Source: an uncultured Clostridia bacterium
GTDB taxonomy: Bacteria > Bacillota > Clostridia > Oscillospirales > Oscillospiraceae
Length of the DNA stretch: 5,280 bases
Assembly (NCBI GenBank): GCA_946060825.1
Contig: CAMGPO010000099.1
Location: 1-5,280, forward strand
Direction: 5' to 3'
Numbering within the stretch: position 1 is the stretch's first letter; every line of letters begins with the position of its first letter. Positions 5,237 to 5,280 of this stretch are shown piece by piece. Made by a program: the position numbers and the translations under genes. The notes below the pieces were generated by a model, which was given only the letters and a program-made list of their open reading frames with translations, ran no database searches and was not told the DNA's origin.

Positions 5237-5280
5237 ATGTCATTCTGAGGCCGCAGGCCGAAGAATCTTTTCGGAGCTGA
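5237..5280. repeat. Dispersed repeat (TGTCATTCTGAG/GAAGAATCTT element), copy 2, cut by window edge
   Basis: ATGTCATTCTGAGG followed by CGAAGAATCTTTTCGGA repeats the sequence found in copy 1 at 1574-1672. The segment 5259-5275 is identical over 17 bases to the minus strand of 1638-1654. A GGCC-GCA-GGCC core (5249-5258) replaces the middle of the arm. Only the left arm is visible; the other half, if present, lies beyond 5280. With copy 1 it brackets the activase and glycyl radical enzyme pair. Confidence 0.65.

Overview
The window suggests a GC-rich, strictly anaerobic gut-type Firmicute, most likely Oscillospiraceae or a related Clostridium-cluster IV lineage. This is inferred from four things: GC-rich coding sequence with C/G-ending codons, AGGAGG-type ribosome binding sites, AT-rich intergenic promoters with good TTGACA/TATAAT boxes, and dispersed hairpin repeats (TGTCATTCTGAG...GAAGAATC and CCCCCTT-GTGA-AAGGGGG...GTCACCC) of a kind I associate with these genomes. 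A species cannot be named from the sequence alone.

Layout, left to right. (1) Positions 1-532, minus strand: N-terminal part of an MFS sugar-type transporter. Its typical sequence stops abruptly near position 56, where GC content drops sharply and unrelated low-GC sequence begins. (2) Positions 533-659: divergent AT-rich control region with a palindromic ATTATAAT that can act as a -10 box in both directions, plus a repeated CTATCATT. (3) Positions 660-1562, plus strand: AraC-family regulator with a cupin sensor domain. (4) Positions 1563-1686: an imperfect-palindrome repeat element between convergent genes. (5) Positions 1687-2457, minus strand: compact radical-SAM glycyl-radical-enzyme activase. 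(6) Positions 2458-2673: a second divergent control region with two strong sigma-A-type promoters, an operator-like palindrome and a cre-like site. (7) Positions 2674-5085, plus strand: an 803-residue glycyl radical enzyme of the YbiW (PflF) type. (8) Positions 5096-5131: a strong intrinsic terminator. (9) Positions 5132-5280: hairpin-rich repeat array ending in a second copy of the element in (4).

The activase and the glycyl radical enzyme are a functional pair: the radical-SAM protein abstracts hydrogen from Gly779 of the enzyme to install the radical. The enzyme has one active-site cysteine in a GCVE motif, as in C-O bond-cleaving eliminases/dehydratases, not the Cys-Cys pair of pyruvate formate-lyase. 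By strong resemblance, recalled from memory, to E. coli YbiW, a ring-opening role on 1,5-anhydroglucitol-6-phosphate or a similar polyol phosphate is the best current guess. The cupin AraC regulator and the sugar-type MFS transporter fit a small sugar or sugar-alcohol catabolic locus. No kinase or aldolase for such a pathway is in the window, and the transporter looks broken.
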